64,000 nucleotides of DNA from Aspidapion aeneum (taxonomy: Eukaryota > Arthropoda > Insecta > Coleoptera > Brentidae), in the NCBI GenBank assembly GCA_963576565.1, contig OY755039.1, positions 125,844,640-125,908,639 on the forward strand. The letters are read 5' to 3'. The translations under genes and the position numbers were made by a program. Each line of letters begins with the position of its first letter. Within the stretch, counting starts at the first letter, position 1. Below, one piece after another: positions 12,139-22,517 of the stretch. The notes under the pieces are model-generated. The model did not search any database and was not told the DNA's origin. It saw nothing but the letters and a program-made list of their open reading frames with translations.

Positions 12139-12412
12139 CGTGTGATCGGTTATAAACTAACACTCCAAAAACTTTTATGGCCATGTGTTTAAAAACTAAA
12201 AAAAAAATTGTTATGTAACCAGCATATATTTTTTTAAGAAATACCTAATCTATTTTGTATTATTAACTAGGTTAGAAATGTCATATTTCACAGGTATAGC
12301 TTAAAATGAGATAAGCAAGATCCCTTTTTGAACTCTTTTTATTCGAAGTTTTTACACGCATTACCCAAAAAAGATTTTTGGAGGGTAAGTTTATAACCGA
12401 TCATACAGTACA
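12139..12412. mobile_element. Small foldback MITE
   Basis: Inverted ends: TGATCGGTTATAAACT followed by ACTCCAAAAA at about 12143-12172 pairs with TTTTTGGAGGGTAAGTTTA and TAACCGATCA at about 12375-12403. The element is about 275 bp with no coding frame. Confidence 0.6.
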
Positions 12413-12477
12413 CAAAAAAAATAAGATACGCTGTACCTACAGTAAAAAAAACCGAGTGGCAACAGGCCTAGGCCTAA

Positions 12478-12644
12478 GGGCTCCCACGCACGAACGATTT
12501 TTCGACCGCGCGGAAAAATAATTAAAACCGTCGCGGAAAAATATACGCTAGTGCGTTCAGGTACATTTAAAATACCGCGTTCTATCAAGCGGTGAAAAAA
12601 CGCAGCGGCAAAACGGGAAAAAAACCGTTCATGCGTACAAGCCC
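12478..12644. mobile_element. MITE with GGGCT ends (Harbinger-like?)
   Basis: Left end GGGCTCCCACGCACGAACG; right end in reverse complement GGGCTTGTACGCATGAACG. The outside bases TAA (left) and TAC (right) are compatible with a 3-bp T-W-A-like duplication of PIF/Harbinger elements but do not match exactly. It is GC-richer than its surroundings (GCGCGG, GTCGCGG) and has no coding frame. Confidence 0.55.
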
Positions 12645-14729
12645 TACCCGATTATTTCCTATGTATCTACAGAGTGTTATTGAATAGAATGCTAATATTG
12701 AATTATTCTTGGGTCCATTTTGAGAAAAAAATTAATATGAAGATGTTAATGTTACCAGTGAGGTTCCTGCTCGATAATCCAATCAAATGGTAGTTTCAGG
12801 TAGAAAATTTTGGTGTAATTGTTTTTTATTTTATAGTTTTTGGGGTGCTGAAAATGGATCTGAAGTTTTTCAACAAAATTTCTCTGAGACACTGATGGCG
12901 GCCGATAAGAGATAAAAAAAATGTAAAAAAAATATTTTTTAAAAACGTAAAACCAGGACCAGGCGCAACTAATAGCCAATGAGGTCCCTTAAAAACATAC
13001 TAGAAGCCTCGAACCATTTCCTATCAGGAACACTGTCAAAATGGCGCCACCATCTTGGATTTTCGACTTGTTTATTTATTTCCCTTTTACTCAGTACCAA
13101 CAAATTTTTTGAAAAATTGTGTGGTAAGAAAATTTAAAGCTCACCAAAAGACCTATTAAACGAGATATCTCCGAGCTATTTAGGTACTACCCTTGTAAAG
13201 ATACGTACCTTTAAGCATCCCCAATTTGCTGACTTTGCACTGCACATTTTATTTAAAATAAATACAGCAAACATAAAAATAATGGGCAAAGAATCGCTTT
13301 CGGAATTTCAATGCAATTTTATGCAAATGAAAGAATTTAATATTTTATACAAAAACAGGACGTCAAACAATAAAAATCAAAAAACAACATTTGCCCAGCA
13401 GAAAAGAGAAATTGTGGTGTACCATTATTTTCTTCGAAATAAAAAAAGCCACGGTCGAAATAAAAAAACATACATATATACTTTTAATTTTTTAAAAATA
13501 AATAAAAAAAATACCAAACTGCTAAATTTACTTGTACCTACTACTCGCAGTTGGGTACAAAATTGATAGGTATACCTATAATGTATGCTTCAACTTTTAG
13601 TTTTGATGCCCAAAGCGCACTTACACTTTTTTATTTGCAACTTTTAGGTTTAATTCTTATTCAGCCTTATAGAAAGCACTATGTATTTACCATTCATTTA
13701 GCGTTACCCGGAAAGTACATGTAGATTTTCTACGGACGCAAACAGTGTTACCTTCCATTTTTTTTGTTTTTCTTCAAGGTACCTAAATATTACCTAAATT
13801 ATGCATTTGTATCAAACATTGAACTATGCCCAAAGGGTAGAATAGGTGCGTTTCTACAAACATTGACTGAAGGTAGGGTAGAGGAGAGGAAGGGGGAACT
13901 AGTAAAAGGGTGTTGGAAAAAAACCTTAAATTTTTTAAATCGCTCTATATTTGTGAAAGTTATAGTTATTATATATACAACTATTACTAATGAGGAGGGC
14001 GGGGAGGAGAGAGGGAGAGGGGAACTAGTAAAATGGTGTTGGAAAAAAAACCTTGAACCGTGTGGAGAAAGATTTTTTTGAAATCGCCCTATATTTGAAA
14101 AAATTATGCGAATATGGTTTTTGAAGAGGCTGGGAGGGAATGACAAAAAGGGAGAAAATTTCATTAAAATCGCCTGAAATTTAGGTAAATTGCCTTAAAG
14201 CCTACATCATGTGACAAAATGGCGTCTGACGACCGCCATGTTGATTGCTGTTTAAAAAATTATAGCCTATACCACCTTCGGGATCATTAGCCATTCAAAG
14301 ACACCTTTTTTGTCAAAATCGGTTGAGTCGTTTAGCCTCTAGCGCGACACAAACATACATATTTACATACATACATATCCCAAGCGAAAAACATTACCCT
14401 TTCTTTCGCCGTACTGCAGTTGAGTAAAAATCTTCATGAATAGAAAGATTTTATAAATACTAATTAAAAAATTGATTTTTTGAAAGACTTTAACACCCTG
14501 TATCTCAGAAGTTAAGATGTTTAAGACTATTATTTTTTTTCAAAATGACCAAAGAATTATCTTGTTTAGGATCTTATTCAATAACATCTCTATATTGGAG
14601 TAACTTAAGTTGAACTGATCTGATTATTCTGCCACTATATATTCCAGTGTCAAATGCTTCCTGAACAAGCTGCCGTGAGCTTTTTTTATAACGCACCATA
14701 AAGTTGGAAAAGTTCAGGAGCTAAAATTC
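12645..14729. other. AT-rich DNA with old repeats and simple repeats
   Basis: No supported gene. An imperfect direct repeat pairs about 13884-13935 with 14010-14060 (both GGGGAACTAGTAAAA.GGTGTTGG). A block at about 13020-13215 (CAAAATGGCGCC, ACGAGATATCTCCGAG) resembles 59880-60010. A 14315-14385 stretch has AAAATCGGTTGAG and a CATACATATTTACATAC simple repeat, common at insect transposon edges. 14490-14600 matches the 3005-3120 repeat. Confidence 0.45.
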
Positions 14730-14749
14730 GGGTCAAGTTGTACCTGCGC

Positions 14750-14825
14750 TCAGTTGACCTTGCCCAGTTGGCCGCGCCCAGTTGATCGAGCCAAGTTGGC
14801 CGCGTGAGGTTGATTGTGCCAAGTT
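14750..14825 (+). repeat. 14-bp minisatellite
   Basis: AGTTG recurs every 14 bases, for example AGTTGACCTTGCCC, AGTTGGCCGCGCCC, AGTTGATCGAGCCA, AGTTGGCCGCGTGA and GGTTGATTGTGCCA. There are about six units with a diverged unit upstream. GC-richer than its surroundings. Confidence 0.8.
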
Positions 14826-15680
14826 GTTCTGGACCGGATTGTCTTTAATATGTTATTACTTACCTTTATTTAAATTAAAAAGGTAACGCATTTATTTTCA
14901 TTCAAAAACTATATTTTTTACAAAATCAATCCTTTCTTTGGCATACAACAGATTCATCCATTCGTTAAATTTAACTATTTTCACCTTATAGCCTAGTATT
15001 TCCAAATGTCGGATTTGCATCTGATATTTCCCTTTTAAATGGGTGTACAGCTTCGTATATTTAGAATCAGTCCATAAGAGGATTGCCAATTTTCTAAAAG
15101 CAAATTTAAAATTAATTTTACATTGCGATAAAATACCGAAAGGATTAGATTAGAAGCCATTGGACAGACTAAAATGTATCTATGGCTGATATTAACTCTG
15201 ATCATAATGCAGTAGTGTCCAGTAACAGAATAAAAAAAATATGAATACGCCTACAAAGACAGATAGGTACGAAGAAAGATGGAAAATTTAAGTAAAGTAT
15301 TAGTTTATTTTCAAAATAAAAAAAAACACTAGAAAATAACATATAGGGTGTTTTTTTAAAGGCGTTTTTGAAAAAACCCTTGAATCCGTTGATTGCGAAG
15401 GGAACACTTTTTGACTTATCGTAAAATGTGTGTAGCACGCACCCTCTTCAAGGGATAAACCTTGTGTTGATGGTCTCTTAAATGTCACTTAAATCCACGT
15501 GTGTGGGATTTTTTTATTTTTTTCTCAGAAATATAAGTTCATTGCAAAGACATTTAAGAGGCCCTTAAAACGAAGTATCAATCAAGCCACTTTCTCTATC
15601 GAAAATATAAAGGTAAAGTTTACCCCTCGAAGTTACCCACATAAACCAAATCGACGTGTCTGAGGGTTTTTCCAAAAATA
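14826..15680. other. AT-rich DNA; probable old mariner-like MITE from 15344
   Basis: No supported gene. From about 15344, ATAGGGTGTTTTTTTAAAGG starts a repeat whose other end seems to lie after the BEL element, where the reverse complement of 22540-22575 reads like TACAGAGTG...TTTTTAAAGG. If so, the BEL element landed in an existing MITE. The inner sequence includes TCTTCAAGGGATAAACC. Confidence 0.4.
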
Positions 15681-15686
15681 TACGAT
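15681..15686. repeat. BEL target-site duplication TACGAT (left)
   Basis: TACGAT directly before the left LTR and again at 22512-22517 directly after the right LTR. Confidence 0.85.
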
Positions 15687-16156
15687 TGTTAGTCCACGGA
15701 TAGAAAAACGCTAAATGCAGTGGACTGTAAATATTTTAATTAATGATAGCGCGAACAAACATAAATATTGATATGAAATTACGAAATAATCTAAACGTCC
15801 ATAGGAAAAATATTGGTGGCACACAACGGTAATCAGACAAATGCACTCACCACTTTTGCAGCCAAATTCTCCACTTCCAAGGGGCCCCTGATGGATCTAA
15901 TGATGTCACCACGTAGCTGAAGGGTTGAAGTTTCTAGTTCTATGTTTCAGTACACAAAAATCGAGCACTTGCAGGTGTAGATATTTGAAATAGTTGAAGA
16001 ACGAAATTAACACGCCTTTTTCTCTAGGCGATTGACAAGGATCTCACCGGTTGTTGGTGCGCATGTCCAAATACGCGGAATGCGCTTTGTCCTTCATACA
16101 GTTGTGTGTTTTAAAAAATATATATAAACAACCGCGAAATTTAGCGGGAGCTAACA
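15687..16156 (-). repeat. BEL/Pao element 3' LTR
   Basis: 470 bp, TGTTAGTCC...GAGCTAACA. Same length as the copy at 22042-22511; I count about three differences (near 15974, 15996 and 16115), about 0.6 percent, so the insertion is recent. Confidence 0.95.
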
Positions 16157-16160
16157 TAAC

Positions 16161-16170
16161 TGCCCTCCAA
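16161..16170 (-). promoter_or_regulatory. BEL polypurine tract
   Basis: On the minus strand GGAGGGCAG lies a few bases before the 3' LTR start, the expected plus-strand primer position. Confidence 0.65.
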
Positions 16171-16388
16171 AACACACAAATTTAGAATCTCAACCGGACA
16201 GATATAGATATAAGAAAAAGAATCGACCGATAAATATAAATGAATGAAAACAGATAAGTATCGTAAGTTTATTTAGATATAACGAAATCCCGAAAAAGGC
16301 AAAACAAACAAACAAAAAATTCAAAAAAAATTAAAAATAAAAAAACCTATTGTAATACCCGGTAAAAGGTAGAAAATTAAAATTACTT

Positions 16389-19300
16389 TTAATTTGGCAA
16401 GAGGCACAGTTTTACAACTGGCCGCTTATAAACACCGGTAACCGTTTGTACCGTCGCAACACGCACCTGACCGTCCCCGCCGGGATGCAGTTCGATGACC
16501 CGACCGACCGGCCATTTCAAAGGCGATTGAATGTGATCACTTGTTATGATAACCAAATCATTTAATTTGATATTTGGGGACAAATCAGTCCACTTGTGTC
16601 GCTGTTGTAGCGTATGCAAATACTCTATAGAATACCGTTTCCAAAAATCATTATGTAGTTTTTGGATTAGTTGCCATCTCGAGAGCCGATTTAGGGGAAC
16701 CTCGGACAAATCTGACTCAGGAATTTCTGAATTAAGGGGTTCAAGTGTCAAAAAATGCCCAGGGGTAAGAGGTTGAAGATCGTGTGGGTCTGAAGAGGCA
16801 GGAGATAAAGGGCGACTATTCAGTACGGCTTCTATGCGACAGGTAAGGGTGGACATCTCCATGATAGACAACTTCTGGTCGCCGACGACTCGTACAAAGT
16901 GAGTTTTAAAACTTTTGACGCCAGCTTCTGCCAGGCCATTGAAATGTGGACTGAGAGGAGGTCCCAGATGCCAACGAATAGAAAGTCTGGTGGCAGCACT
17001 TCTTGCGTAATCCAGTAATTGGTTACGAAACCCTATAAAATTACTGCCTTGATCTGACCAGTATTGCGTCACGCTTCCGCGTCTGGAAATGAATCGATGG
17101 AATGCACCTACGAACCCTTCGGTGGACAGTTCCATGGTTAATTCCAAATGCACGCAATGTGTGGCCGTACAGACAAACACACAGACATACGATTTGAAAG
17201 CTTTACAACCACGGTAACGATGAGGAATCACAAAGAAAGGTCCACAAAAGTCGATAGCTACACTCGAAAAAGGTTTTAGTTGATTGATTCGATGAGCGGG
17301 AAGTGAACTCATTATGGGCGGTCTATAGGGTTTAGGGTTGATTCTAAAACATTGCAAGCACTTGGATATGGTTCTTTGAATTGCCCGTCTGGCAGATAAT
17401 ATCCAAAATTGCTGTAAAAGCAGATTATGTAATGTTTTAAACCCAGGATGAAGATATTGTCGATGAGCGGACTCAATAAGAAGAGTAGTTAAACGATGGT
17501 CACTCGAAAGTAAGACGGGGTGTTTTGCAGAATAAGACAAAAGGTCAGATTTTTGTAATCTGCCACCGACTCTAATGATATTATTCTCATCAAGAAAAGG
17601 TGAAAGTTTTCGCAAAGGTTTCGGTATTGGTTTATCCTTAGATAACGCGGAAAAAAGCTCAGAAAAACAAGAACCTTGAACGCGTTTGATAAGAAGGTAT
17701 AACGCACTTTGCATCTCACCGGTGGTAGGAAAAACAATATTCTCAAAAATAACTTTTTGGTCCGGCGGCTTAGTGGGTTTTTGATAGGAATGGTTTTGAA
17801 AAAGGTTAACTATTCGAAGGACATAACAAATGATACGTTGAATTTTTGATATAGAGGAATATTTGATAAGAAGCTGATCTAAGAAGTTGACATCAATTAT
17901 CGCATTGCAACAGACTTTTGGCTTTTCCTCCAGATTAATATCTCCGAAATCAATCGGCATTTTTGGTTTATGAAAATCGGGCCATTCGTTTTCGGGAGAC
18001 CACAAAAACGACGGTGCGTTCCACCACATGTCATGTGACATGAGCTGTGAAGGGGTGGCCCCTCGTGACGCAATATCGGCTGCATTCAAAGCAGAAGGAA
18101 TGTAGCGCCACGAGTTTGAGGGAATGATTTCTTGGATTCTACTGACTCGATTTCCAACAAAGGTTTGCCAGCGATTAGGAGGGGATGAAAGCCAGTGCAA
18201 TACGACTTGCGAATCGCAGAAAGTAACGATATTTGTAAAAGTTATTTTTCCTTCATAGCTAGATAAAACGAAGTCAATTAATTCGCTTAAAAGAAATGCG
18301 CCTAGGAGTTCTAGCCTAGCCAAAGTTTGTGACTTTATAGGCGCGACCCTAGATTTTGCAGATATGAGAGAAACAGATATATTGTTTTCCTCTTCTACAC
18401 GAAAATATACGACGCCTGCGTAGCCTCGAATTGAAGCGTCACAGAAGCCGATGATTTGACAGGTATTGGTTTTTGACAGTTTGATTTGTCGGGGTAATTG
18501 AAAATTGGAAAGAAGCGGGAATTCAGAACGAAGTTTGTTCCAAGAGTCGATGATAGAAGAATCTGGTTCTTCGTCCCAGCCTATTTTCGATATCCACAAC
18601 TGTTGCAAAATAAATTTTGCTTGTAGCAACAAGGGACAAAGAAAACCTAAGGGATCGAAGATTGTCCCTATGATAGATAAAATAGAACGTTTGGTTGGGG
18701 GTTTGTCCTTCATTCGGCATTGATAAGAAAAAATGTCGTTTTTTGGATGCCATTGAAGTCCTAAAACTTTGATAAAGTGGGGTTCCTCCTTGTCGAAAGA
18801 GAGAGGCATTTGACGATCGGACTCTGGCAATGTTGCCAATAACTCAGGACAATTGCTTGCCCATTTTTTAAGTTCAAATCCTCCCGACTTCAACAAATCA
18901 TTGAGTTCTGTTTGAAGGGAGAGAGCTTCAGAAAGCGAAGGGCTAGTTCCCAAGATATCGTCGATATAGATTGACGTTTTTAGAACAGTACTAGCCATAG
19001 GAAAACGTTCCTTTTCTCTCTCTGCCAGCTCATTTAAGGTACGCATGGCTAGAAAAGGTGAGCATGTCATGCCAAAAGTGACAGTAGAAAGTTCCCACAC
19101 TGAAAGTGGGTCCTGTGGAGAAAACCTCCACAATATCCTTTGATAAGGACGGTGATAAGGATTGATAAGGACTTGACGGAACATCTGTTTGATTTCAGCA
19201 ATGTAGGCAATAGGATTAAGACGAAACGTAAGGAGTAAAGAAGCAATATCCTTTTGAAGTTTCGGTCCAGATAACAATGTGTCATTGAGACTAATATTTT

Positions 19301-19748
19301 TTGGGGTGACTGCCGAACAATCCCAGACTACCCTTAATTTTGTACTTAAGCTTTCCGGCTTTAGTACGCAATGATGTGCTAAAAAACACGATACGTCGAC
19401 CTTTGGTTGACTAGATAAAACTAAACTCATATGATTAGAATCGATATAGTCTTGCATGAAACTTGAATAGGCAGTGTACAGATCAGGATTTTTGATTAAT
19501 CTATTTTCTAGAAGTAAAAATCTACGATAAGCTTGCGGATAAGTATTTCCTAGGTCAGGGTTTATTTTATCTTTAAACGGAAGATCTACCATGAATCTAC
19601 CGCTCGGTTGCCGTACTACACTAGCAGTAAAAATTGATTCTGCCTGTTTTTCTTCCTTTGATAAGATTTGTTTTTTAGGCAAATGTTCGATTTCCCAAAA
19701 CCTAGGGAGAATGACCTCTAAAGGAGGTGAATGACCGTTAAAAAACAA
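16389..19748 (-). CDS. BEL/Pao Pol: RT, RNase H, integrase
   Basis: Open frame of 1119 codons with no internal stop. It opens at TTG, not ATG, so it is probably reached by a -1 frameshift from the gag-protease frame at 19739-19745. The RT of the Pao type has RVVWDCSA near residues 135-145 and the catalytic YIDDILGT near 265. RNase H follows (CDASIRGYAGVVYF near 435; LELLGAFLLSEL; CDSQVVLHWL). The integrase zinc region (H-H-C-C, SAHRQYLHPG...CLQCFR) lies near 765-810. The DDE core is AIDFCGPF, YWSDQGSNF and NGLAEAGVKSFK. A C-terminal DUF5641-like segment ends with RRPVVKLCLLP-like sequence. No envelope gene follows. It looks coding-competent. Confidence 0.95.
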   Translation of the reverse strand: MFFNGHSPPLEVILPRFWEIEHLPKKQILSKEEKQAESIFTASVVRQPSGRFMVDLPFKDKINPDLGNTYPQAYRRFLLLENRLIKNPDLYTAYSSFMQDYIDSNHMSLVLSSQPKVDVSCFLAHHCVLKPESLSTKLRVVWDCSAVTPKNISLNDTLLSGPKLQKDIASLLLTFRLNPIAYIAEIKQMFRQVLINPYHRPYQRILWRFSPQDPLSVWELSTVTFGMTCSPFLAMRTLNELAEREKERFPMASTVLKTSIYIDDILGTSPSLSEALSLQTELNDLLKSGGFELKKWASNCPELLATLPESDRQMPLSFDKEEPHFIKVLGLQWHPKNDIFSYQCRMKDKPPTKRSILSIIGTIFDPLGFLCPLLLQAKFILQQLWISKIGWDEEPDSSIIDSWNKLRSEFPLLSNFQLPRQIKLSKTNTCQIIGFCDASIRGYAGVVYFRVEEENNISVSLISAKSRVAPIKSQTLARLELLGAFLLSELIDFVLSSYEGKITFTNIVTFCDSQVVLHWLSSPPNRWQTFVGNRVSRIQEIIPSNSWRYIPSALNAADIASRGATPSQLMSHDMWWNAPSFLWSPENEWPDFHKPKMPIDFGDINLEEKPKVCCNAIIDVNFLDQLLIKYSSISKIQRIICYVLRIVNLFQNHSYQKPTKPPDQKVIFENIVFPTTGEMQSALYLLIKRVQGSCFSELFSALSKDKPIPKPLRKLSPFLDENNIIRVGGRLQKSDLLSYSAKHPVLLSSDHRLTTLLIESAHRQYLHPGFKTLHNLLLQQFWILSARRAIQRTISKCLQCFRINPKPYRPPIMSSLPAHRINQLKPFSSVAIDFCGPFFVIPHRYRGCKAFKSYVCVFVCTATHCVHLELTMELSTEGFVGAFHRFISRRGSVTQYWSDQGSNFIGFRNQLLDYARSAATRLSIRWHLGPPLSPHFNGLAEAGVKSFKTHFVRVVGDQKLSIMEMSTLTCRIEAVLNSRPLSPASSDPHDLQPLTPGHFLTLEPLNSEIPESDLSEVPLNRLSRWQLIQKLHNDFWKRYSIEYLHTLQQRHKWTDLSPNIKLNDLVIITSDHIQSPLKWPVGRVIELHPGGDGQVRVATVQTVTGVYKRPVVKLCLLPN

Positions 19749-21592
19749 CTGGTTCGTTCCGTAAGACTACCTACTTCGTCAACCTTTCCCATGACGACCC
19801 AGCCAAAGATAGTTTCAAGGGCTGAAGGCTGCCCTACCTGTCCAAGAACCCTGCCCTCCTTGAATATCTGTGCGAATAGCTCGCAACCAATAACCAGGTC
19901 CACAGGTCTAGATTTGAAATAAGATGGGTCGGCAAGTTTAAGGTTTTGCAAGTGTTTCCACTGATTATCGTTCAAAGAGAATGTAGGCATATTGGAACAT
20001 AGTTGTGGAACAACAATTACTTCGAAATTAAGTAAAGGAGTGACTTGTCCTTGTGGCTTAATGTGACATTGAACGAGCCCTTTGGAAGTAAAAGAAGACA
20101 TCTGATTTAATCCGAATATTTCAGTGGTGTAACTTCGCCTAGGAAGATTAAGACGCTGAATACACTTTTCACTGATGAATCCTGTCTGTGATCCAGAATC
20201 AAGCAGTGCCCTTACAGGTTGAAAATTTCCGCAACCGTCCATAACATCTATTATGGCGGTGCATAAAAGAAAGGTACCTGAAGGTCCTGAGGCATTTAAT
20301 GACACATGAAGATTATTGACAGGTGGTGTGTGAATGACAGGACTAGTATCTTGGCTTCCAGACTCTTGATTAGTTTCTAAGATATGAGTTAAAGTGTGGT
20401 GCCTTTTACTATTGCAAGTCCTGCATGAATATTTTGATTTGCTCGTATCTACATTATGCAAGGGATGAAAACACGCTAGACATAATTTTTTCTGTTTGAC
20501 GAAAGATAGGCGATCGATAGGTGAGAGATCAAGAAATGTTTGACATTTCGAAAGCACGTGACCTTGATTACACCGGAAACATTTTATTCCCGTACTTGAG
20601 TTAGTTGAGGTGCCAGCCAGTCCTATAAAAGGCGAATTGGATGATTTATAGGTAGGCTTTTGCCCAAACTGATTTCGCATAGAATTTGAATTTTGATAGG
20701 TAGGCTTTTGCCCAGACTGATTTTGCATAGAATTTGATTTTTGATATATAGGCACCTTTTTGGGTGCTGTTGATTGAGGAAGTGATTCCAAAACTTTACA
20801 TCTTTTTTCTAGAAATTGAAAAAGTGACTGAAAAGTGGGAATTTCGGTATTAGTATTGGCGAGACTCATTTCGAAATTTGAACGCGTTGGAATATCTAAT
20901 TTTTCTAATAAAATGAAAAAAATAATAAAGTCCCAACTGTCAACGTCAAAGCTAAGTGATTTTAAAATTTCTAGGGATTCAGAAAAGGTGTCAATTAAAT
21001 TACGTAATTCTTTAGCTGACTCGTTTTTTAAGGTGGAGTTCATAATTGAGCTTAAAGCATCATTTGCGAGGTCTCGCTTGTTTTGATATCTATTGACTAA
21101 TTTGTCATAAGCAATTTTATAATTTTGATCAGATAAGCTAATCCCTGATATCAATTTTAAAGGCTCATCCTCGAGATATGAAAATAAATATTGAAGTTTT
21201 CGAACGTTACTTAGACTTTGATTTTGATCTATAATGTTATTAAAAAGATCGAAAAAGCTTGGCCATAATTTTTTGTCACCTCGGAATATGGGAATACCTA
21301 ACTCTTTGAGTTTTGGAGTTTCAGATTCGTTTTGTCGAACATATGATCCCGAAAAAGATGGGGCCTCAACCGGAAATATTTTAGAGTAAACCCCCTTACA
21401 CGCATAAAAATATTTACGAGCTTCTGAAAGGATCGCATCCTGCGTTTTAAACTCCTCGTCGTCCGTGTCGTCTATCAACATAATGACGTCATTATGCGCC
21501 AGCATGCATTTATCGAAGGTTTCATCCAAATCGGAATACCTCACTTGAAACTCGTTTCTTGCTCTTTCATTCCGCAGTCTTTGACAACACAT
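19718..21592 (-). CDS. BEL/Pao Gag-protease
   Basis: Open frame of 624 codons. The N-terminal half (residues about 90-280) is a DUF1759-type gag domain (LGIPIFRGDKKLWPSFFDLF). A zinc-knuckle region has CFRCNQGHVLSKC and CLACF...C..C...H near 340-400. An aspartic protease has ALLDSGSQTGFISEKC near residue 470 and DLVIGCELFAQ near 575. The frame stops at 19718-19720, just past the slippery site. Upstream, an ATG at 21653 opens a 28-codon frame (MSVKKAVQKRKGFLSA) in another phase. BEL gag proteins often start with such basic residues, so the true N-terminus may have been frameshifted away, or this is a short upstream ORF. Confidence 0.9.
   Translation of the reverse strand: MCCQRLRNERARNEFQVRYSDLDETFDKCMLAHNDVIMLIDDTDDEEFKTQDAILSEARKYFYACKGVYSKIFPVEAPSFSGSYVRQNESETPKLKELGIPIFRGDKKLWPSFFDLFNNIIDQNQSLSNVRKLQYLFSYLEDEPLKLISGISLSDQNYKIAYDKLVNRYQNKRDLANDALSSIMNSTLKNESAKELRNLIDTFSESLEILKSLSFDVDSWDFIIFFILLEKLDIPTRSNFEMSLANTNTEIPTFQSLFQFLEKRCKVLESLPQSTAPKKVPIYQKSNSMQNQSGQKPTYQNSNSMRNQFGQKPTYKSSNSPFIGLAGTSTNSSTGIKCFRCNQGHVLSKCQTFLDLSPIDRLSFVKQKKLCLACFHPLHNVDTSKSKYSCRTCNSKRHHTLTHILETNQESGSQDTSPVIHTPPVNNLHVSLNASGPSGTFLLCTAIIDVMDGCGNFQPVRALLDSGSQTGFISEKCIQRLNLPRRSYTTEIFGLNQMSSFTSKGLVQCHIKPQGQVTPLLNFEVIVVPQLCSNMPTFSLNDNQWKHLQNLKLADPSYFKSRPVDLVIGCELFAQIFKEGRVLGQVGQPSALETIFGWVVMGKVDEVGSLTERTSCFLTVIHLL
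19739..19745 (-). promoter_or_regulatory. -1 ribosomal frameshift slippery site U-UUU-UUA
   Basis: The minus strand reads TGT TTT TTA ACG in the gag-protease frame, so the heptamer T TTT TTA sits in the exact X XXY YYZ phase. Slipping by -1 moves to AAC GGT CAT, which is the Pol frame. The gag frame stops seven codons later at 19718-19720. I did not model the downstream RNA structure. Confidence 0.7.
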
Positions 21593-22041
21593 AACACTCG
21601 GTGATCGCAGATAAAAAACCCTTGCGTTTTTGTACGGCTTTTTTGACAGACATGATTTTACCTTTGAAATGACGAAATTGTCGGTAAATATACAATTAAC
21701 GCTAAATTAATGCTTCTGAAATAGAAAAATGACGAATTGTCGAAAATATGCACTAATTTATCGCAATTGATGAAAATTGTTTTAAATATCGAAATGATAT
21801 GGTACACCACTGAACTTTTGTTTTGTTTGTTTTGATTCCTACTCGCTTTGTTTACTGAATGACCACGCTCCAGACACGTGTCCTGCACATACCACACCGA
21901 CCTTCGGTGCGAACACGATTTTCTCTCGTTCACTACGATGCGAAAATTCACGGCCGCCTTGTTTGGCTTTGCGTGAAAATAATTATTAATACCGTCGTAT
22001 GGATTTATTATTTAAAATAATTCGGTCGAAGGAGCACTTTA
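21593..22041 (-). other. BEL 5' leader
   Basis: About 450 bp between the 5' LTR and gag. Immediately inside the LTR the minus strand reads TAAAGTGCTCCTTCGACCGAA; the usual TGG start of a primer-binding site is not adjacent, so I cannot name the primer tRNA. The upstream ATG at 21651-21653 lies here. Confidence 0.6.
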
Positions 22042-22511
22042 TGTTAGTCCACGGATAGAAAAACGCTAAATGCAGTGGACTGTAAATATTTTAATTAATG
22101 ATAGCGCGAACAAACATAAATATTGATATGAAATTACGAAATAATCTAAACGTCCATAGGAAAAATATTGGTGGCACACAACGGTAATCAGACAAATGCA
22201 CTCACCACTTTTGCAGCCAAATTCTCCACTTCCAAGGGGCCCCTGATGGATCTAATGATGTCACCACGTAGCTGAAGGGTTGAAGTTTCTAGTTCTATGT
22301 TTCAGTACACAAAAATCGAGCACTTTCAGGTGTAGATATTTGAAATAGTTGGAGAACGAAATTAACACGCCTTTTTCTCTAGGCGATTGACAAGGATCTC
22401 ACCGGTTGTTGGTGCGCATGTCCAAATACGCGGAATGCGCTTTGTCCTTCATACAGTTGTGTGTTTTTAAAAATATATATAAACAACCGCGAAATTTAGC
22501 GGGAGCTAACA
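22042..22511 (-). repeat. BEL/Pao element 5' LTR
   Basis: 470 bp, TG...CA, almost identical to 15687-16156. TACGAT follows at 22512-22517. Confidence 0.95.
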
Positions 22512-22517
22512 TACGAT

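Noticed and set aside
12752..12979. 75-codon minus-strand frame with hydrophobic start
   Set aside because: Low-complexity AT-rich translation, no homologous motif, no splice or promoter context.
13764..14164. Open frames of 105 and 121 codons on both strands
   Set aside because: They arise from a purine-rich direct repeat; no motif and both strands open together.
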